A stretch of DNA of 64,000 nucleotides from Ephemeroptericola cinctiostellae. Its GTDB lineage: Bacteria > Pseudomonadota > Gammaproteobacteria > Burkholderiales > Burkholderiaceae. A model generated the notes under the pieces. The model did not search any database, had not been told where the DNA came from, and saw only the letters and a program-made list of their open reading frames with translations. Below, one piece after another: positions 9,451 to 18,173 of this stretch. The position numbers and the translations under genes were made by a program. The first letter of the stretch is position 1, and every line of letters starts with the position of its first letter. The stretch is taken from NCBI RefSeq assembly GCF_003339525.1, contig NZ_CP031124.1, positions 434,001 to 498,000 on the forward strand, read 5' to 3'.

Positions 9451-9459
9451 TGGTACAAT
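9451..9459 (+). promoter_or_regulatory. Extended -10 element before the FAD-dependent dehydrogenase gene
   Basis: TGGTACAAT, an extended -10 (TG-N-TACAAT) about 20-30 bases before the possible starts at 9478 and 9490. No convincing -35 is at the right distance, which is common for extended -10 promoters. Confidence 0.35.
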
Positions 9460-9477
9460 GCGTACTTTATTGTTTCA

Positions 9478-11139
9478 TTGACGAACGCCATGCCCCATTC
9501 ACAATCCGTGCGCATCACTGAATTGCGCTTACCCATTGACCACTCAACCGAAGACTTGCATAAAGCCATCGTTCAAAGGTTAAACATGGGTGAACATCAA
9601 GTGCTTGAATACACTTTATTCAAACGCAGCTACGATGCACGTGGGAAAAACGCCATTATTTTGCTGAGTTACATCGTGGATGTGGTTGCGGACGATGTTG
9701 AATCCGTTTTAAAACAATTTACAGAAGATAAAAAAATCACCCGAACTCCTGACACTGCTTACCATTTCATTGGTCATGCACATGCCTCATTTTCTGAAAA
9801 AAAACGCCCAATTGTCGTTGGTTTTGGCCCTTGTGGTATTTTTGTGGCATTGATTTTGGCGCAAATGGGTTTAAAACCCATCGTTTTGGAACGTGGTCAA
9901 GCGGTTCGTCAAAGAACACAAGACACGTGGGGTTTGTGGCGTAAAAAAATCTTAAATCCTGAATCAAATGTTCAATTCGGTGAGGGTGGCGCAGGCACTT
10001 TTTCGGATGGCAAGTTGTACAGCCAAATCAAAGACCCAAAATTCTATGGTCGAAAAGTGTTGCATGAGTTTGTGAAAGCCGGCGCACCAGAAGAAATTTT
10101 GTATGTCAGCAAACCGCACATCGGCACGTTTCGCTTGGTGAGCATGGTTGAAAAAATGCGCGCAGAAATGATTGAATTGGGGGCTGAAGTGCGATTTGGC
10201 GCACGCATGACCGATGTGTTGATTGAACAAGGGCAGGTTCAAGGTGTTCAGTTGGCCGATGGTGAGGTGATCGAATCCAACCATGTCATCATGGCATTGG
10301 GGCACAGCGCCCGTGACACGTTTGAAATGTTGCATAAACGCCGTGTGTTCATGGAACCCAAACCTTTTTCGGTTGGTTTTCGCATCGAGCACCCGCAATC
10401 ACTCATTGACCAAGCCCGTTTTGGCAAATATGCAGGTCATCCGATTTTAGGGGCAGCCGATTACAAGCTGGTTCATCACGCCAGTAATGGACGTGCGGTG
10501 TACAGCTTTTGTATGTGCCCTGGCGGCACCGTGGTGGCTGCGACTTCAGAACCCAATCGTGTGGTCACCAATGGCATGAGTCAATATTCGCGCAATGAAC
10601 GCAACGCCAATTCTGGCATTGTGGTCAGCATCAACCCATCGGATTATCCTGCAACAGATCCAAATGACGCGGCTTTGGCAGGCATTGAGTTTCAACGTTT
10701 TTGGGAAAGTCGAGCATTTGAATTGGGTGGTGGCGATTATTCAGCACCCGCACAATTGGTGGGTGATTTCGTTGCAAAACAAGCCTCAAAAGAGTTTGGC
10801 AAAGTGCAGCCATCGTATAAACCGGGGGTAACCCTCGGCAGTTTAGACACCAGTTTGCCTGATTACGCCATTGCTGCGATTAGAGAAGCTTTGCCTGCAT
10901 TTGACAAGCAAATCAAAGGTTATTTTTTACACGATGCCGTGCTCACGGGGGTGGAAACACGCACTTCATCGCCATTGCGCATCACGCGAGGTGAAGACAT
11001 GCAAAGTCTAAATGTCAAAGGGTTGTACCCAGCAGGCGAAGGGGCGGGATATGCGGGTGGCATTTTATCCGCAGGTGTCGATGGCATCAAAGTGGCTGAG
11101 GCTGTGGGGGCCAGTTTGTTGGGCTTGAATGGCATTTAA
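9478..11139 (+). CDS. FAD-dependent dehydrogenase (COG2509 type)
   Basis: A 553-residue flavoprotein, counted from TTG at 9478; ATG at 9490 is an equally possible start and would shorten it by four residues. Residues 1-105 form the small N-terminal domain typical of this family. IVVGFGPCGIFVAL (112-125) with VLERG is the FAD-binding Rossmann motif, followed by NVQFGEGGAGTFSDGKLYSQ, a hallmark of the uncharacterised FAD-dependent dehydrogenases of COG2509. The C-terminal LYPAGEGAGYAGGILSAGVD closes the FAD site. The physiological substrate is not established for the family. It is the first gene rightward of the AT-rich DnaA-box region and is followed by aroQ after 136 bases. Confidence 0.85.
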   Translation: MTNAMPHSQSVRITELRLPIDHSTEDLHKAIVQRLNMGEHQVLEYTLFKRSYDARGKNAIILLSYIVDVVADDVESVLKQFTEDKKITRTPDTAYHFIGHAHASFSEKKRPIVVGFGPCGIFVALILAQMGLKPIVLERGQAVRQRTQDTWGLWRKKILNPESNVQFGEGGAGTFSDGKLYSQIKDPKFYGRKVLHEFVKAGAPEEILYVSKPHIGTFRLVSMVEKMRAEMIELGAEVRFGARMTDVLIEQGQVQGVQLADGEVIESNHVIMALGHSARDTFEMLHKRRVFMEPKPFSVGFRIEHPQSLIDQARFGKYAGHPILGAADYKLVHHASNGRAVYSFCMCPGGTVVAATSEPNRVVTNGMSQYSRNERNANSGIVVSINPSDYPATDPNDAALAGIEFQRFWESRAFELGGGDYSAPAQLVGDFVAKQASKEFGKVQPSYKPGVTLGSLDTSLPDYAIAAIREALPAFDKQIKGYFLHDAVLTGVETRTSSPLRITRGEDMQSLNVKGLYPAGEGAGYAGGILSAGVDGIKVAEAVGASLLGLNGI

Positions 11140-11275
11140 AAAGAGGACGTGTGCAACGTGCTTATTTTAAAATATCGATCGAAAACAGTTTGACTTTAAG
11201 TATAGTTTATTCATAACCCATTGATTTATTTTAATTTTCCGTTTTTGATCACGGCATAAAAATAAAAGGTATCTC

Positions 11276-11713
11276 ATGTCATTGCGCATTTTGGTTATTC
11301 ATGGCCCCAATTTAAATCTACTCGGAACACGTGAACCCGAAGTGTATGGTTCGACCACTCTAACGGACATCAATGACCATTTAAAGGCCGTTGCTGATAG
11401 TTTGGGTGTGCATTTGGAAGCCATTCAACATAATGTTGAAGGCGAATTGGTTAATATAATCCACAGTGCACGTGGGCAATTTGACGCCATCATCATTAAT
11501 CCAGCAGCGTACACACACACCAGCGTGGCTTTGCGAGATGCCCTTGCTGGGATTGCCATGCCTTTTGTTGAAGTGCATATTTCAAATGTTCATCAGCGAG
11601 AAACGTTTCGACACCACTCGTATTTGTCGGACATTGCGATTGGTGTGATTTGCGGTTTGGGCGCATATGGCTATGAAGCGGCCTTGCGTTTTTTAGCCCA
11701 AAGAAAAATATAA
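11276..11713 (+). CDS. aroQ: Type II 3-dehydroquinate dehydratase
   Basis: A 145-residue protein, the usual size for the dodecameric type II enzyme, which removes water from 3-dehydroquinate in the shikimate pathway. The N-terminus [21 protein letters not shown] carries the active-site arginine and tyrosine on the flexible loop. [16 protein letters not shown] and [14 protein letters not shown] carry the conserved substrate-binding and catalytic histidine regions. It heads the aroQ-accB-accC-prmA block seen in many betaproteobacteria. A purine-poor AAAGGTATCTC precedes the ATG. Confidence 0.95.
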   Translation: MSLRILVIHGPNLNLLGTREPEVYGSTTLTDINDHLKAVADSLGVHLEAIQHNVEGELVNIIHSARGQFDAIIINPAAYTHTSVALRDALAGIAMPFVEVHISNVHQRETFRHHSYLSDIAIGVICGLGAYGYEAALRFLAQRKI

Positions 11714-11861
11714 TTGTATGATTATTAATGATTATTGATGCTTGTTAAGGCATAAAATACCCCCCTTTCTTTGTGACGAACGCACGTTCTATTATTAAAG
11801 TGATTTTGATTTTTAGCGCATATTCGGCGAAATTAAACTACACTTAATAAAAGATAAGCGA

Positions 11862-11867
11862 TATAAT
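11862..11867 (+). promoter_or_regulatory. Probable -10 element of the accB promoter
   Basis: A perfect TATAAT with no good -35 at 17 bases. Transcription would start near 11875, leaving a leader of about 100 bases. The leader can fold, for example GCGTGT (11927-11932) with ACACGC (11947-11952), flanked by GGC/GCC, just before the AAGGAG ribosome-binding site. Confidence 0.4.
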
Positions 11868-11977
11868 TGATCCCTCACACATTAGAAGCGCAACAGAACA
11901 AGCGTTGCTGCGCCATCATTTAGGCGGCGTGTCCTCAAATAATTCAACACGCGCCACACCTCAAGGAGCGATTTTTC

Positions 11978-12421
11978 ATGGACTTACGTAAACTTAAAAC
12001 CTTGATTGACTTGGTTTCTGAATCTGATATTTCTGAATTAGAAATCACCGAAGCCGAAGGTAAAGTACGCATCGTCAAAGGTGGTGCTCAGGTTATGGTC
12101 GCAGCACCCCAGTACACCGCAGCACCTATCGCCACTGCCCCAACAACAGCGGCTGTGGCCGCCGAGGCTGCACCTGTTGTTGAAACAGGCCACACCGTCA
12201 AATCACCGATGGTGGGTACGTTTTACACAGCATCCTCTCCAGGCTCTGCTGCATTTGTTGAAATTGGTAGCAGTGTTAAAAAAGGCGAAACAGTGTGCAT
12301 CATCGAGGCGATGAAATTGCTCAATGAAATCGAAGCGGATGCCGATGGCATCATCAAGAAAATTTTGGTTGAAAATGGACAACCTGTTGAATTTGGTCAA
12401 CCTTTGTTCATCATCGGTTAA
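11978..12421 (+). CDS. accB: Biotin carboxyl carrier protein of acetyl-CoA carboxylase
   Basis: A 147-residue protein with an N-terminal helical part (1-35), an Ala/Pro/Thr-rich flexible linker (about 40-70) and a C-terminal biotinyl domain. The biotinylated lysine is K113 in the canonical [12 protein letters not shown] motif, and the thumb-containing part [15 protein letters not shown] is present, as in E. coli AccB. Biotin on K113 carries CO2 from AccC to the carboxyltransferase to make malonyl-CoA for fatty acid synthesis. A strong AAGGAG site precedes the ATG. It is followed by accC. Confidence 0.97.
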   Translation: MDLRKLKTLIDLVSESDISELEITEAEGKVRIVKGGAQVMVAAPQYTAAPIATAPTTAAVAAEAAPVVETGHTVKSPMVGTFYTASSPGSAAFVEIGSSVKKGETVCIIEAMKLLNEIEADADGIIKKILVENGQPVEFGQPLFIIG

Positions 12422-12569
12422 AGTCTCTGGATGTCACTCGGTGTTTTGAGTGGCATGTTAATATCGCAAACAAATGCACAGAGATGCAACAGACTTCACA
12501 TCCTTTTATCGCCGCCGTTGTTGTCATCATTAAAGCGCCAGCGCGGCGCGCATGAAAAGAGAGCACACT

Positions 12570-13919
12570 ATGTTTCAAAAAATTCTCATCGCCAATCGTG
12601 GCGAAATCGCTTTGCGCATCCAGCGCGCCTGCCGTGAAATGGGCATCAAAACCGTCGTGGTGTATTCTGAGGCGGATCGCGAAGCCAAATACGTCAAGTT
12701 GGCCGATGAAGCCGTTTGCATCGGGCCAGCGCAGTCTGCGCAAAGTTACCTGAACATGACCGCCATCATTGCTGCGGCCGAAGTCACGGACGCACAAGCG
12801 ATTCATCCTGGTTATGGTTTCTTATCTGAAAATGCAAACTTCTCGCAACGCGTTGAAGAGTCTGGTTTTGCTTTTATCGGGCCAACGGCTGATTCAATTC
12901 GCATCATGGGTGACAAAGTTGCAGCCAAGCAAGCCATGATTAAATCGGGCGTGCCCACTGTACCAGGCTCACCCGAAGCACTGGGCGATGATCCAAAAGA
13001 GATCATTCGCATGGCGCGCGACATCAAATACCCTGTCATCATCAAAGCCGCTGGCGGCGGCGGCGGTCGTGGCATGCGTGTGGTGCACTCGGAAGCGGCG
13101 TTGTTGAATGCCGTGGCCATGACCAAAACCGAAGCCGGTGCTGCATTTGGTAACCCGCAAGTGTACATGGAAAAATTCCTGACCAATCCACGTCACGTTG
13201 AAATTCAAATCCTTGCCGACACGCATGGCAATGCGATTTACTTGGGTGAACGCGACTGTTCATTGCAACGTCGCCATCAAAAAGTCATCGAAGAAGCACC
13301 TGCGCCAGGCATTCCACGCAAACTCATCGATAAAATCGGCGCACGTTGTGCAGCGGCCTGTAAAACGGTGGGCTACCGTGGCGCAGGGACATTTGAGTTT
13401 TTGTACGAAGACGGTGAATTCTATTTCATTGAAATGAACACCCGTGTGCAAGTCGAACATCCTGTGACCGAAATGATCACGGGCGTGGACATTGTGCAAG
13501 AGCAAATCCGCATTGCCGCAGGTGAAAAATTGCGTTATACGCAAAAAGACATCGTCATTCGTGGACATTCGTTTGAATGTCGCATCAATGCTGAAGATGC
13601 CTTCAAATTCACCCCAAGCCCAGGCCGCATAACAACGTGGCATGCCGCAGGTGGCCCAGGCATCCGTGTGGATTCTCATGCGTATACGAACTATTTTGTG
13701 CCACCACATTATGACTCGATGATCGGTAAATTGATTTCATATGGCGACACGCGTGAACAGGCGCTCAACCGCATGCGCACTGCATTGTCGGAAATGGTGG
13801 TCGAAGGCATTTCAACCAACATCCCACTGCATCGTGAAATGATGGAAGACAAAGTGTTTCAAGAGGGTGGGTTTAACATCCATTACCTTGAACACAAGCT
13901 CGAAAAGCGCAATACTTAA
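12570..13919 (+). CDS. accC: Biotin carboxylase subunit of acetyl-CoA carboxylase
   Basis: From the ATG at 12570 the protein is 449 residues, the same length as E. coli AccC; an in-frame ATG 18 bases upstream is less likely. Domains run in order: the N-terminal biotin-carboxylase fold ([17 protein letters not shown]), the ATP-grasp with its glycine-rich lid [15 protein letters not shown], the catalytic stretch [16 protein letters not shown], and the C-terminal domain ending near [10 protein letters not shown]. It uses ATP and bicarbonate to carboxylate biotin on AccB. It lies 148 bases after accB and is followed by two hairpins before prmA. Confidence 0.97.
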   Translation: MFQKILIANRGEIALRIQRACREMGIKTVVVYSEADREAKYVKLADEAVCIGPAQSAQSYLNMTAIIAAAEVTDAQAIHPGYGFLSENANFSQRVEESGFAFIGPTADSIRIMGDKVAAKQAMIKSGVPTVPGSPEALGDDPKEIIRMARDIKYPVIIKAAGGGGGRGMRVVHSEAALLNAVAMTKTEAGAAFGNPQVYMEKFLTNPRHVEIQILADTHGNAIYLGERDCSLQRRHQKVIEEAPAPGIPRKLIDKIGARCAAACKTVGYRGAGTFEFLYEDGEFYFIEMNTRVQVEHPVTEMITGVDIVQEQIRIAAGEKLRYTQKDIVIRGHSFECRINAEDAFKFTPSPGRITTWHAAGGPGIRVDSHAYTNYFVPPHYDSMIGKLISYGDTREQALNRMRTALSEMVVEGISTNIPLHREMMEDKVFQEGGFNIHYLEHKLEKRNT

Positions 13920-13920
13920 C

Positions 13921-13955
13921 ACCCATTCACGTGAAACCTTTTTTCACGTGGGGTT
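13921..13955 (+). terminator. Weak terminator-like hairpin after accC
   Basis: CACGTGAAA (13928-13936) pairs with TTTCACGTG (13942-13950), followed by GGGTTTT. The T-run is short, so it may only attenuate. Confidence 0.35.
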
Positions 13956-14007
13956 TTGGCATTTGATAGGTCGTTCATTTCATTCAAGTGCTTGCTAAAT
14001 AAACGAA

Positions 14008-14058
14008 AACAGTAAACCAGCCCGTTTCAGTCCAACTGAAATGGGCTGGTTTACTGTT
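14008..14058. repeat. Long inverted repeat in the accC-prmA gap
   Basis: A 23-bp stem with a single G-T pair and a five-base loop (TCCAA), 17 bases upstream of the prmA start. It is not followed by a T-run, so it is not a plain terminator. As RNA it would be a very stable hairpin in the prmA leader, possibly affecting prmA translation or mRNA processing. Confidence 0.75.
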
Positions 14059-14075
14059 GTGTAAAGGTCATATTT

Positions 14076-14978
14076 ATGTGGACAGAAGTTTTAATCAGCA
14101 TTGACGAAGCGCATGCTGAAGATTTATCCGACGCGTTGATGGAAGCGGGTGCTTTATCGGTTTCCGTTGAAGATGAAAATGCGGATACTGAGGCCGAAGT
14201 GCCATTGTACGGAGAGCCAGGCATGGAGCCCACCACGCACGCATGGCAGCAATCGCGCTTGGTGGTTTTGGTGGAAGCCGAAACAGACATTGAACACATG
14301 CTGGACGTTGCATTTGATGCCTTGGATTTGCCTGTACCCGCATTTGAAACGCGCACCGTGGAAGCTCAGGACTGGGTGCGATTGACGCAAAGCCAATTTG
14401 AACCCATTGGCATTACCGATAACCTGTGGATTGTGCCAACATGGCATGATGCGCAAGATGAGGCTGGTCGCATCAATTTACGCCTCGATCCAGGCCTTGC
14501 TTTTGGTACGGGCAGTCACCCGACCACACGCGTGTGTTTGCAATGGCTGGCATCAGAAATGCCTGAAAAACTCAAAGGTTCGACGGTTCTCGACTATGGC
14601 TGTGGCAGCGGCATCCTTGCCATCGCTGCAAAAAAACTCGGTGCAGGTGATGTGATTGGCACAGACATTGACCCTCAAGCGGTACAAAGCGCGATGGACA
14701 ATGCGGTTGCAAATGACACTGAGGCGACTTTTGTATTGCCCGATGGCATGATTGATGGCGCCACCTATGATGTGGTGGTCGCAAATATTTTATCCAACCC
14801 TTTAAAATTATTGGCTTCTGCTTTGGTCAGCCGTGTCGGTCAAGGTGGACATTTGGTGTTGTCAGGCATCCTTGAGCGTCAAACCGATGAGCTCATCGAA
14901 GCCTATGCACCGTATATGAAAATGGCCTTGTGGCGCGCAGACGATGGCTGGATTGCACTGGTTGGGCAGAAGGCTTGA
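14076..14978 (+). CDS. prmA: Ribosomal protein L11 methyltransferase
   Basis: A 300-residue protein close to the usual 290-295. The N-terminal substrate-recognition domain spans about 1-130 (MWTEVLISIDEAHAEDLSDA). The class I methyltransferase domain follows, with DPGLAFGTGSHPTTRVCL before motif I VLDYGCGSGILAIAAKKLGA and the motif IV equivalent VVANILSNPLKLL. PrmA trimethylates L11 using S-adenosylmethionine. Its place after accC is the usual betaproteobacterial one. The leader contains the long inverted repeat at 14008-14058. Confidence 0.95.
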   Translation: MWTEVLISIDEAHAEDLSDALMEAGALSVSVEDENADTEAEVPLYGEPGMEPTTHAWQQSRLVVLVEAETDIEHMLDVAFDALDLPVPAFETRTVEAQDWVRLTQSQFEPIGITDNLWIVPTWHDAQDEAGRINLRLDPGLAFGTGSHPTTRVCLQWLASEMPEKLKGSTVLDYGCGSGILAIAAKKLGAGDVIGTDIDPQAVQSAMDNAVANDTEATFVLPDGMIDGATYDVVVANILSNPLKLLASALVSRVGQGGHLVLSGILERQTDELIEAYAPYMKMALWRADDGWIALVGQKA

Positions 14979-15003
14979 TGTTCTTTATGGCTTCAAAGAC
15001 GAC

Positions 15004-15031
15004 AAAAAACGGGCATTGTGCCCGTTTTTTT
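15004..15031. terminator. Bidirectional terminator between prmA and the desaturase homologue
   Basis: A perfect 12-bp stem AAAAAACGGGCA / TGCCCGTTTTTT with loop TTG and a T-run on both strands, between converging genes. Confidence 0.85.
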
Positions 15032-15040
15032 AATGTGTGT

Positions 15041-15763
15041 TCAATCTGCGTTTAGGGTACTTTGATACAAGGTACTGTGTAAATCTGTGGTTTCACGGTA
15101 ACCACGGCAAAATCGGCTGGCAAAAAGGTTGATGAGTGGGTCGGACATGCCGTTTAAAAAAGCGTAATTCACATTGTCGAGGCGGTGGTGCAGCATATGG
15201 TGTTTACGTGGCAATACCAGCCAAAATCTTTGTAGCGCCATTACCACGGGCGCGTTGCTGTTGTGGCACAAAAAATGTGAAACCTCTGCAGCCGACGACA
15301 ACACGCCAAAATATGCTAAAAAACACAGCAACCATGGCGAGAGCATGCCCATCAAAAATACCACTAGCGTCAAAGCCAAAACAAAAAACAGCCAAATTTT
15401 GTAACCTGATTCATCGAGGTACACGCGCCAAATGGGCTTGTCTTGATAGCGCGGTGTGTCATGGTGCAGGTGAAAAGCGGCGATGAACGGCCCGACGCGT
15501 GAGGCATAGTGGTCATTGTGGTCCATGTACAGGTGCACCATGCCGTTGACGAAATCCGCCACGGCGAAGGCGAGTACAAAAAGTACAACGTGCATCAGTA
15601 CAGACACATGCCCTGTCCACGCCGCGCCGAGTAAAACCGCCTGTAAACCGACGTTGGCATAAGACACCCCATGGTTGATGCGTTGGTACATGGGTTTTTG
15701 GGCATAAGCCACCATGGCAGTGCAAAATTGAATCTGCTTGTCGCTCCATTGGGGCTCAGCCAC
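15041..15763 (-). CDS. CarF/TMEM189 (Kua)-type lipid desaturase homologue
   Basis: A 240-residue membrane protein with about four hydrophobic segments and a histidine set fitting a di-iron desaturase: DFVNGMVHLYMDH (about 70-82), AAFHLHHDTPRY, AEVSHFLCHN and RKHHMLHHRLDNVNYAFLNG near the C-terminus. The order and spacing match the lipid-desaturase domain of TMEM189/Kua and myxobacterial CarF, enzymes that introduce the vinyl-ether bond of plasmalogens. That it acts on ether lipids here is inference; no ether-lipid synthesis gene is in view. It starts 13 bases after the decarboxylase stop and is probably cotranscribed with it. Confidence 0.7.
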   Translation of the reverse strand: MAEPQWSDKQIQFCTAMVAYAQKPMYQRINHGVSYANVGLQAVLLGAAWTGHVSVLMHVVLFVLAFAVADFVNGMVHLYMDHNDHYASRVGPFIAAFHLHHDTPRYQDKPIWRVYLDESGYKIWLFFVLALTLVVFLMGMLSPWLLCFLAYFGVLSSAAEVSHFLCHNSNAPVVMALQRFWLVLPRKHHMLHHRLDNVNYAFLNGMSDPLINLFASRFCRGYRETTDLHSTLYQSTLNAD

Positions 15764-15776
15764 GGTCGCACCTCAT

Positions 15777-18032
15777 TTAGACCTCAACGCAATCAACGAA
15801 ATAGCACATTTTTCCGTCAACCGTGGTTTTTATCAAACCGTGCACGTCCTGCTCAAAACCCGGAAACTGCCCATTAAATTCCAGTGCAAAATGTAAAAAC
15901 TCAATGATCAATTGATTGAAACGTTCACCAGGAACAAGTAAAGGAATGCCTGGGGGATACGGTGTGACCAGTGAACCCGTGATGTGTTCTGTGGTCAAAT
16001 CCAGTACGTTCACGCGCGTGTATTGACGGCGTGCCATTTTTGCCCATGCATCGGCGGGGCGCATGGCGGGGATGACGGGCTCGATGTACATGTCGTGCTG
16101 GATGCGAGCGATGTCATGGGCTTTATAAGCCTCATGAATTTGCTGGCACAAGTCTTTCATGCCAAGCTTGGCGTAGCAGGGGTTTTCTTTGATGAATTCG
16201 GGGAAAATTTTAACCAAAGGTTTGTTGTCGTCGTAAATGTCCTTGAATTGCTGTAATTCAGTCAGCAACGTGTTCCACTTGCCTTTGGTGATGCCAATGT
16301 TGAAAATCAAGAAAATCGAGTATAAACCGACTTTTTCAATGATGATGCCGTAGTCTGCAAGGTAATTGGCCACCAATGTGGCGGGGATGCCCATGTCGGC
16401 AAAATCACCATCGATGTCTAAACCAGGCATGAGGATGGTGGTTTTGATTGGATCGAGGATGTTCATGTCTTTTTCGACACCTGAAAACCCATGCCAACGG
16501 TCGTTGGGCATGATCGCCCAATCGGATTGCTTGCCGACACCGTGCTCGGGCAATGCGTCAGGTCCCCACACTTTGAACCACCATGAGTTGGCATATTCTT
16601 CATCGGCCTTGTGCATGGCGTGGCGGAAGTCCATTGCTTCGAGCAGGCTGTCGTTGGTCAAGGCTTGTCCGCCTTCGCCTTCCATCATGGCTGCGGCGAC
16701 GTCACATGAAGCAATGATCGAATATTGCGGGCTGGTGGAGGCGTGCATGAGGAACGCCTCGTTGAAACGGTGGCGATCCAGCGGTTGTTCAACGGCATCT
16801 TGTACGAGGATTTGCGAAGCTTGTGACAATGCGGCGAGCAGTTTGTGCGTCGATTGGGTGGCGAAGACGGTGGAGTATTGCGTGCGACCCGAATCACCAT
16901 TGATCGAATAATAGTTGTCGTAGAAGGTGTGAAAGTACGCGTGGGGCATCCATGCTTCGTCAAACATCAGGGTTTGCACTTTACCGTCGAGCATTCTTTT
17001 GATTGCTTGCGCGTTGTACATCACGCCATCGTAGGTGCATTGGGTCAGCACGAACAGGCGTGGTTGTGCTGTTTTATCTTCAATGAAAGGGTGTTCATTG
17101 ATTTTTCGTTGGATGGTTGCCATCGAAAATTCAGATTTTGGGATCGGGCCAATGATGCCAAATTTATTTCGTGTGGGGGTGAGGAACACCGGAATGGCAC
17201 CCGTCATGATGATGGCGTGCAGGCTGGACTTATGGCAGTTTCGATCAACGATGACGATGTCGTTCGGCGCCACATTGGCGTGCCAAACCATTTTGTTCGA
17301 CGTGGATGTGCCGTTGGTGACGAAAAAACAGTGGTCGGCTTTGAAAATTCGCGCTGCATTGTCTTCGGATTCACGCACCGAACCCGTGTGCAGCAAAGGC
17401 TGACCCAATTCTTCGACGGAGTTGCATACGTCTGCGCGCAGCATGTTTTCACCAAAAAATTGATGGAACAATTGACCGACAGGGCTTTTTAAAAAAGCCA
17501 CACCGCCCGAATGCCCTGGCGCATGCCATGAATACGATGAGTTTTGCGCATAATTGACCAAACGCCCAAAAAAAGGTGGGAATAAATCATCGAGGTAGGT
17601 TTTCGCTTCGCGCAAAATATGGCGCGCCATGAATTCATTGGTGTCCTCGAACATGTGAATGAAGCCGTGCATTTCACGTGTGATGTCGATCGGTAAATGG
17701 CGTGAGGTGTGTGTGCGACCATACAGAAAAATAGGGATGTCGGCGTTGCGCTGACGGATTTCAGTGACCAAGCTGCGCAAGTCGCGGATGGTTTGTGATG
17801 CCATTTCGTCGCAATGTTGTTCGCCATTCTCAGGTTCATCGATCGACACAATGAATGCGCTGGCACGCACGGCTTGTTGTGCCAAACCAATGAAGTCGCG
17901 TGAATGGGTCATGGCGACCACTTCGGTGCCAAGGGCTTCGATGGCCTCACCCAGTGCGCGCATACCAGTACCCGCGATGTTGTCCGAGCGGTAATCTTTA
18001 TCGACAATGATGACGGGAAAATTGAATTTCAT
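15777..18032 (-). CDS. Arg/Lys/Orn decarboxylase, PLP-dependent fold type I
   Basis: A 751-residue protein from the ATG at 18032, which has a good AAAAGGAC site; a longer frame to 18110 has no such site. Domains: an N-terminal wing (about 1-125, starting FPVIIVDKDYRSDN), the PLP domain with SWHAPGHSGGVAF, the aspartate in DEAWMPH (about 358-364) and the Schiff-base lysine K397 in STHKLLAALSQAS, and a C-terminal domain with PYPPGIPLLVPGE. It is the family of AdiA, CadA and SpeF; the substrate (Arg, Lys or Orn) cannot be settled by eye. If arginine, the product agmatine could feed the ureohydrolase at 492-1448. The downstream gene is the CarF-like desaturase. Confidence 0.9.
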   Translation of the reverse strand: MKFNFPVIIVDKDYRSDNIAGTGMRALGEAIEALGTEVVAMTHSRDFIGLAQQAVRASAFIVSIDEPENGEQHCDEMASQTIRDLRSLVTEIRQRNADIPIFLYGRTHTSRHLPIDITREMHGFIHMFEDTNEFMARHILREAKTYLDDLFPPFFGRLVNYAQNSSYSWHAPGHSGGVAFLKSPVGQLFHQFFGENMLRADVCNSVEELGQPLLHTGSVRESEDNAARIFKADHCFFVTNGTSTSNKMVWHANVAPNDIVIVDRNCHKSSLHAIIMTGAIPVFLTPTRNKFGIIGPIPKSEFSMATIQRKINEHPFIEDKTAQPRLFVLTQCTYDGVMYNAQAIKRMLDGKVQTLMFDEAWMPHAYFHTFYDNYYSINGDSGRTQYSTVFATQSTHKLLAALSQASQILVQDAVEQPLDRHRFNEAFLMHASTSPQYSIIASCDVAAAMMEGEGGQALTNDSLLEAMDFRHAMHKADEEYANSWWFKVWGPDALPEHGVGKQSDWAIMPNDRWHGFSGVEKDMNILDPIKTTILMPGLDIDGDFADMGIPATLVANYLADYGIIIEKVGLYSIFLIFNIGITKGKWNTLLTELQQFKDIYDDNKPLVKIFPEFIKENPCYAKLGMKDLCQQIHEAYKAHDIARIQHDMYIEPVIPAMRPADAWAKMARRQYTRVNVLDLTTEHITGSLVTPYPPGIPLLVPGERFNQLIIEFLHFALEFNGQFPGFEQDVHGLIKTTVDGKMCYFVDCVEV

Positions 18033-18087
18033 GGCTGTCCTTTTAACAAAAGGGTAAAAATGAACTTGAATGATGCAGGTTGTTGTG

Positions 18088-18103
18088 CAAGGCATGTGCC
18101 TTG
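18088..18103. promoter_or_regulatory. Inverted repeat upstream of the decarboxylase
   Basis: CAAGGCA-TG-TGCCTTG, a 7-bp inverted repeat with a two-base centre, 56 bases upstream of the decarboxylase ATG. The position suits an operator, but no regulator is visible. Confidence 0.3.
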
Positions 18104-18173
18104 TCACCATCTGTGCATGCAGCGTGTAATTTTACGCTCAAGTCAAAAAAATACGGGATGATTTTTGAAGGAA

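Larger units (their letters stand above)
8838..9477. other. AT-rich intergenic region with DnaA boxes: candidate replication origin
   Basis: About 640 bases with no supportable gene. There are three perfect 9-mer DnaA boxes (TTATCCACA or its complement) at 9165-9173, 9186-9194 and 9310-9318. One-mismatch boxes lie at 9154-9162 and 9244-9252. Next to them are very AT-rich blocks (about 8990-9060 and 9340-9420) that could serve as a DNA unwinding element, and two tandem 11-mers (AGCTTATAGCA, AGCTTATAACA) at 8958-8979. Strand composition flips around here: the + strand is C-rich to the left even in + genes and G-rich to the right even in - genes. dnaA, rpmH and parAB are not in view, so the call rests on the boxes, the AT content and the skew. 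Confidence 0.6.
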
